DNA from: Pseudomonadota bacterium
GTDB taxonomy: Bacteria; Pseudomonadota; Gammaproteobacteria; Arenicellales; Arenicellaceae
Length of the DNA stretch: 7,309 nt
Assembly: GCA_018660405.1 (NCBI GenBank)
Contig: JABJKL010000209.1
Span: 1-7,309, forward strand
Reading direction: 5' to 3'
How positions within the stretch are numbered: the stretch's first letter is position 1; every line of letters begins with the position of its first letter. Under the pieces are notes generated by a model. It had not been told where the DNA came from. It was given only the letters and a program-made list of their open reading frames with translations, and ran no database searches. Shown piece by piece: positions 5,560-7,309 of the stretch. The position numbers and the translations under genes were made by a program.

Positions 5560-5790
5560 ATGAGCAATATAAACAAACAAATGGCCGTATTATTGTTTCT
5601 GGAGAACGAAAATCAGCCTCTGGGCCTGCCCGAAATATCAGACCGCCTGCATGAACACTATGTTTTTGTTGCCGAGCGAACCCTACGCAGGTGGTTGCAC
5701 ACTTGGGTAGAGGCCGGGTTGCTCAGACGTACCGGAAAAAAGCGCGGAACCCGCTACCAGTGGGCTGAAAACCACAGAAATATTCGCTGA
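5560..5790 (+). CDS. Small stand-alone winged helix-turn-helix protein
   Basis: A 76-residue protein that is nearly all DNA-binding domain: helix 1 around 5-17, a helix near LPEISDRLHE (23-32), a recognition helix around 38-52 (AERTLRRWLHTWVEA), then GLLRRTGKKRGTRYQW (53-68) as the wing. The pattern resembles DeoR/GntR-like domains and the C-terminal domain of some Fic proteins, but no effector or enzymatic domain is attached. The family is not recognised more precisely. No Shine-Dalgarno precedes ATG 5560; codon 8 is also an ATG (5581), within the fourth ATGGCCGTA repeat, as an alternative start. The repeats across its promoter suggest self-regulation. It ends 15 bp before the convergent antiporter stop, and its targets beyond itself are unknown. 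Confidence 0.75.
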   Translation: MSNINKQMAVLLFLENENQPLGLPEISDRLHEHYVFVAERTLRRWLHTWVEAGLLRRTGKKRGTRYQWAENHRNIR

Positions 5791-5805
5791 CGCCTGGTCC
5801 TGGCT

Positions 5806-6975
5806 TTATTTTAGTGCGCGTTGTAGCGCGAAGCGGGTAAAAATTGGCCCTGCGATTTCAAAAAACACCGTGGTGCTAATCGCAATAGAGAGCAATATGG
5901 GCCGGTATTCCGGAAACTGGTTGGAAGCCACCAGTGCCATGCCAGTCGCAACCCCTGCTTGAGGTAACAAGGCCATGCCCATAAAGTGTTTGGTCGTTGC
6001 ATCTGTATTGCTCACGGATGCACCCATCCAGGCACCGCCAATTTTGCCGATAATCCGCCCGACTATAAATACCGCGCCGATAAGCCCCAATCCATTGAGC
6101 GCACTGAATTCCAGTGATGCCCCGGCCAACACAAAGAAGATCACCATAAACGGCCACTCGATATTTTCAATCTCATGGAAGGGATACTCGTGGTGCCAAG
6201 CAAAATTAGCGATAACAGCGCCCATCGTCATCGTTGCAATCAGAAAAGACACATGCAAATACAGCGCAATACCTCCGCACAAGAACACCAACCCAAGTGC
6301 TTCGGCCAACATGGGTTGCCCCGGGCTAATGCGCCCGGTGAGGTTCGCCGCGGGTAAGCCAATCGCCAGGCCAAGCAATAGCGCGCCACCGATATCCTGC
6401 ATTGCGAACATCAGCGGCGAGCCAGCACCATTGCCGCCTAACATGGCTGCCACCACGGCCAGCCCAAGGCTAAAAATGATCAAGGCCCACACGTCATCCA
6501 GCGCTACGATATTTAGCAACAAGCGGGCAAATGGATTCTTGTCGCTAGCTTTTGATTCAAGCACCACATCGCTGGTGGCCGCAGGGTCGGTGGCAGCCGC
6601 AATACAGCCCAACAGCACAGCGACGGCAAGCGGAGCACCCAACAGGGTTAAGCCCAGCGCAACTACCACCGTGCAGCCAAGCGCTGCAGTAATGGATACC
6701 CACAACAATTGCTTGCGAGAGCCCGCTAAATGCCTGCGTGTGAGCTTGCCACCCAACAGAAACCCCACCATCAATAAGGCCATGTTGGTAATGGGTTCAA
6801 ATTGATCGCTCAAGCTGGCAGGAATTAGCGCCAAGGCTTCGTCACCAACCGTCACTCCAAAAATAAGCAACAAAGTAACCCGCGGCAAAAACGTATGTCG
6901 GCCAATATAATCCGTTACCAGGCCAACAAGCAGAATGCCGCCAATAGCGATAAGAAATTCAGCAGTATGCGACAC
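5806..6975 (-). CDS. CPA2-type cation:proton antiporter
   Basis: A 389-residue polytopic inner-membrane protein with about 11-13 hydrophobic segments and no cytoplasmic regulatory domain. Family landmarks: ATDPAATSDV (128-137) in the unwound-helix region, LDDVWA (159-164) with the paired acidic residues Asp160-Asp161 expected at the ion site of electrogenic CPA2 exchangers, GRIIGKIGGAW (306-316) with conserved basic residues, and LPQAGVATGMAL (337-348). It probably exchanges Na+ or K+ for H+ for pH and salt balance; ion choice cannot be read from sequence. The start codon is GTG (6975-6973); upstream in frame there is only a stop and no other usual start. It lies 8 bp after the HigA-like gene without an obvious Shine-Dalgarno, so translation is probably coupled. 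Convergent with the winged-helix gene. Confidence 0.9.
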   Translation of the reverse strand: MSHTAEFLIAIGGILLVGLVTDYIGRHTFLPRVTLLLIFGVTVGDEALALIPASLSDQFEPITNMALLMVGFLLGGKLTRRHLAGSRKQLLWVSITAALGCTVVVALGLTLLGAPLAVAVLLGCIAAATDPAATSDVVLESKASDKNPFARLLLNIVALDDVWALIIFSLGLAVVAAMLGGNGAGSPLMFAMQDIGGALLLGLAIGLPAANLTGRISPGQPMLAEALGLVFLCGGIALYLHVSFLIATMTMGAVIANFAWHHEYPFHEIENIEWPFMVIFFVLAGASLEFSALNGLGLIGAVFIVGRIIGKIGGAWMGASVSNTDATTKHFMGMALLPQAGVATGMALVASNQFPEYRPILLSIAISTTVFFEIAGPIFTRFALQRALK

Positions 6976-6983
6976 GGCTACGA

Positions 6984-7301
6984 TTAGGCAGTGTTTTTAA
7001 GTGGACGATATTCCTTAATAGCTTCTAGCTCAGATTCTTCAGTTTGCTTTGCTTTAAACAAATCCCATCTAACCTGTAAATTTAGCCAAAAGTCGGCAGA
7101 TACCCCGAAAAACCGCGCCAGACGAAGTGCAGTGCTCGGTGTTACCCCACGTTTTTGGTTAACCAATTCGTTCACGCGCTGATACGGCACATGTATTGAA
7201 TCTGCAAGTTCACGCTGCGTAATTTGCATAGGAGTAAGAAATTCTTCAACCAGCATCTCACCTGGGTGGGTTGGTGTTCTATTTTTGGGTATTTGAATCA
7301 T
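6984..7301 (-). CDS. HigA-family antitoxin / XRE-type regulator
   Basis: A 105-residue protein with the HigA layout: PTHPGEML (10-17), a helix-turn-helix (about 26-50, TQRELADSIHVPYQRVNELV), the conserved turn NQKRGVTPSTALRLARFFG (48-66) and SADFWLNLQ (68-76), then a short charged tail. HigA proteins repress their own operon and neutralise HigB, a ribosome-dependent mRNase encoded just upstream. Any higB would lie beyond the right edge, so whether this is a true toxin-antitoxin pair or an orphan regulator is open. The ATG at 7301 is preceded by GTGA, probably part of a Shine-Dalgarno cut by the window edge. Unusually, an antiporter gene follows 8 bp downstream on the same strand. Confidence 0.88.
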   Translation of the reverse strand: MIQIPKNRTPTHPGEMLVEEFLTPMQITQRELADSIHVPYQRVNELVNQKRGVTPSTALRLARFFGVSADFWLNLQVRWDLFKAKQTEESELEAIKEYRPLKNTA

Positions 7302-7309
7302 AAAATCAC

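Larger units (their letters stand above)
5447..5592 (+). repeat. Four direct copies of ATGGCCGTA across the promoter and start of the winged-helix gene
   Basis: The 9-mer ATGGCCGTA begins at 5447, 5467, 5529 and 5581, always in the same orientation, and continues as TAA, ATA, TTA and TTA (consensus ATGGCCGTAWWA). Intervals are 20, 62 and 52 bp, close to whole helical turns, so all copies face one side of the DNA. Copies 2 and 3 each sit exactly 16 bp before a TATAAW box (5483-5488 and 5545-5550). Copy 3 lies in the spacer of the likely promoter and copy 4 inside the coding sequence (codons 8-11). The layout suits an operator array for an autoregulator; the encoded winged-helix protein is the obvious candidate. 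Direct proof of binding is lacking. Confidence 0.75.

Noticed and set aside
5817..5830. CGCG/CGCG inverted repeat at the antiporter 3' end as terminator
   Set aside because: Only 4 bp of stem, inside the coding sequence, and without a T-run on either strand.
5975..6805. Long plus-strand open frame (276 codons) opposite the antiporter gene
   Set aside because: It is the antisense shadow of a well-supported membrane protein, has Pro/Ser/Asn-rich composition without recognisable motif, and no ribosome site.

Overview
The window looks like chromosome of a mid-GC gammaproteobacterium, possibly marine. This rests on a Pseudomonas-type RIO1 kinase gene, CXXCH dehydrogenase-type cytochromes, an RRM protein and a CPA2 antiporter. 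No species marker is present, so the assignment is inference.

Left edge (1-1700). The window opens inside the right end of an IS3-family insertion sequence: the last 17 codons of its transposase, then a terminal inverted repeat ending at about 103. The element sits in a periplasmic cytochrome c gene whose surviving 3' part (104-648) has lost its signal peptide and first haem site. An intact tandem paralogue, a di-haem cytochrome c with signal peptide (715-1584), follows directly. Hairpins separate it from the convergent genes beyond.

Centre left (1701-3550). A minus-strand operon reads RIO1-like kinase, single-RRM RNA-binding protein, then a lipoprotein with a DUF442-type phosphatase domain. 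Kinase and RRM genes overlap by one base (TAGTG); the RRM gene starts with GTG. A divergent intergenic region carries candidate promoters for this operon and for a plus-strand glutathione S-transferase gene (3559-4188).

Centre right (4186-5800). The transferase gene converges on a PepSY-TM membrane protein (probable haem-containing ferric-siderophore-reductase type). Its only possible start lies 6 nt after a perfect TATAAT, which suggests a leaderless mRNA. Next comes a 269-bp AT-rich control region and a 76-residue winged-helix protein. Four copies of ATGGCCGTA lie in the same orientation across this control region and the start of the gene, at intervals of 20, 62 and 52 bp (close to 2, 6 and 5 helical turns). 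Two of them sit exactly 16 bp ahead of a TATAAW box. This looks like an undescribed self-regulatory operator array and is the most interesting signal here.

Right edge (5806-7309). A minus-strand pair encodes a HigA-type antitoxin or regulator and, 8 bp downstream, a CPA2 cation:proton antiporter with a GTG start. Any HigB toxin gene would lie just beyond the right edge.

Apart from the IS scar and the operator array, the gene content is ordinary accessory and housekeeping material. No CRISPR array, tRNA or rRNA was seen.
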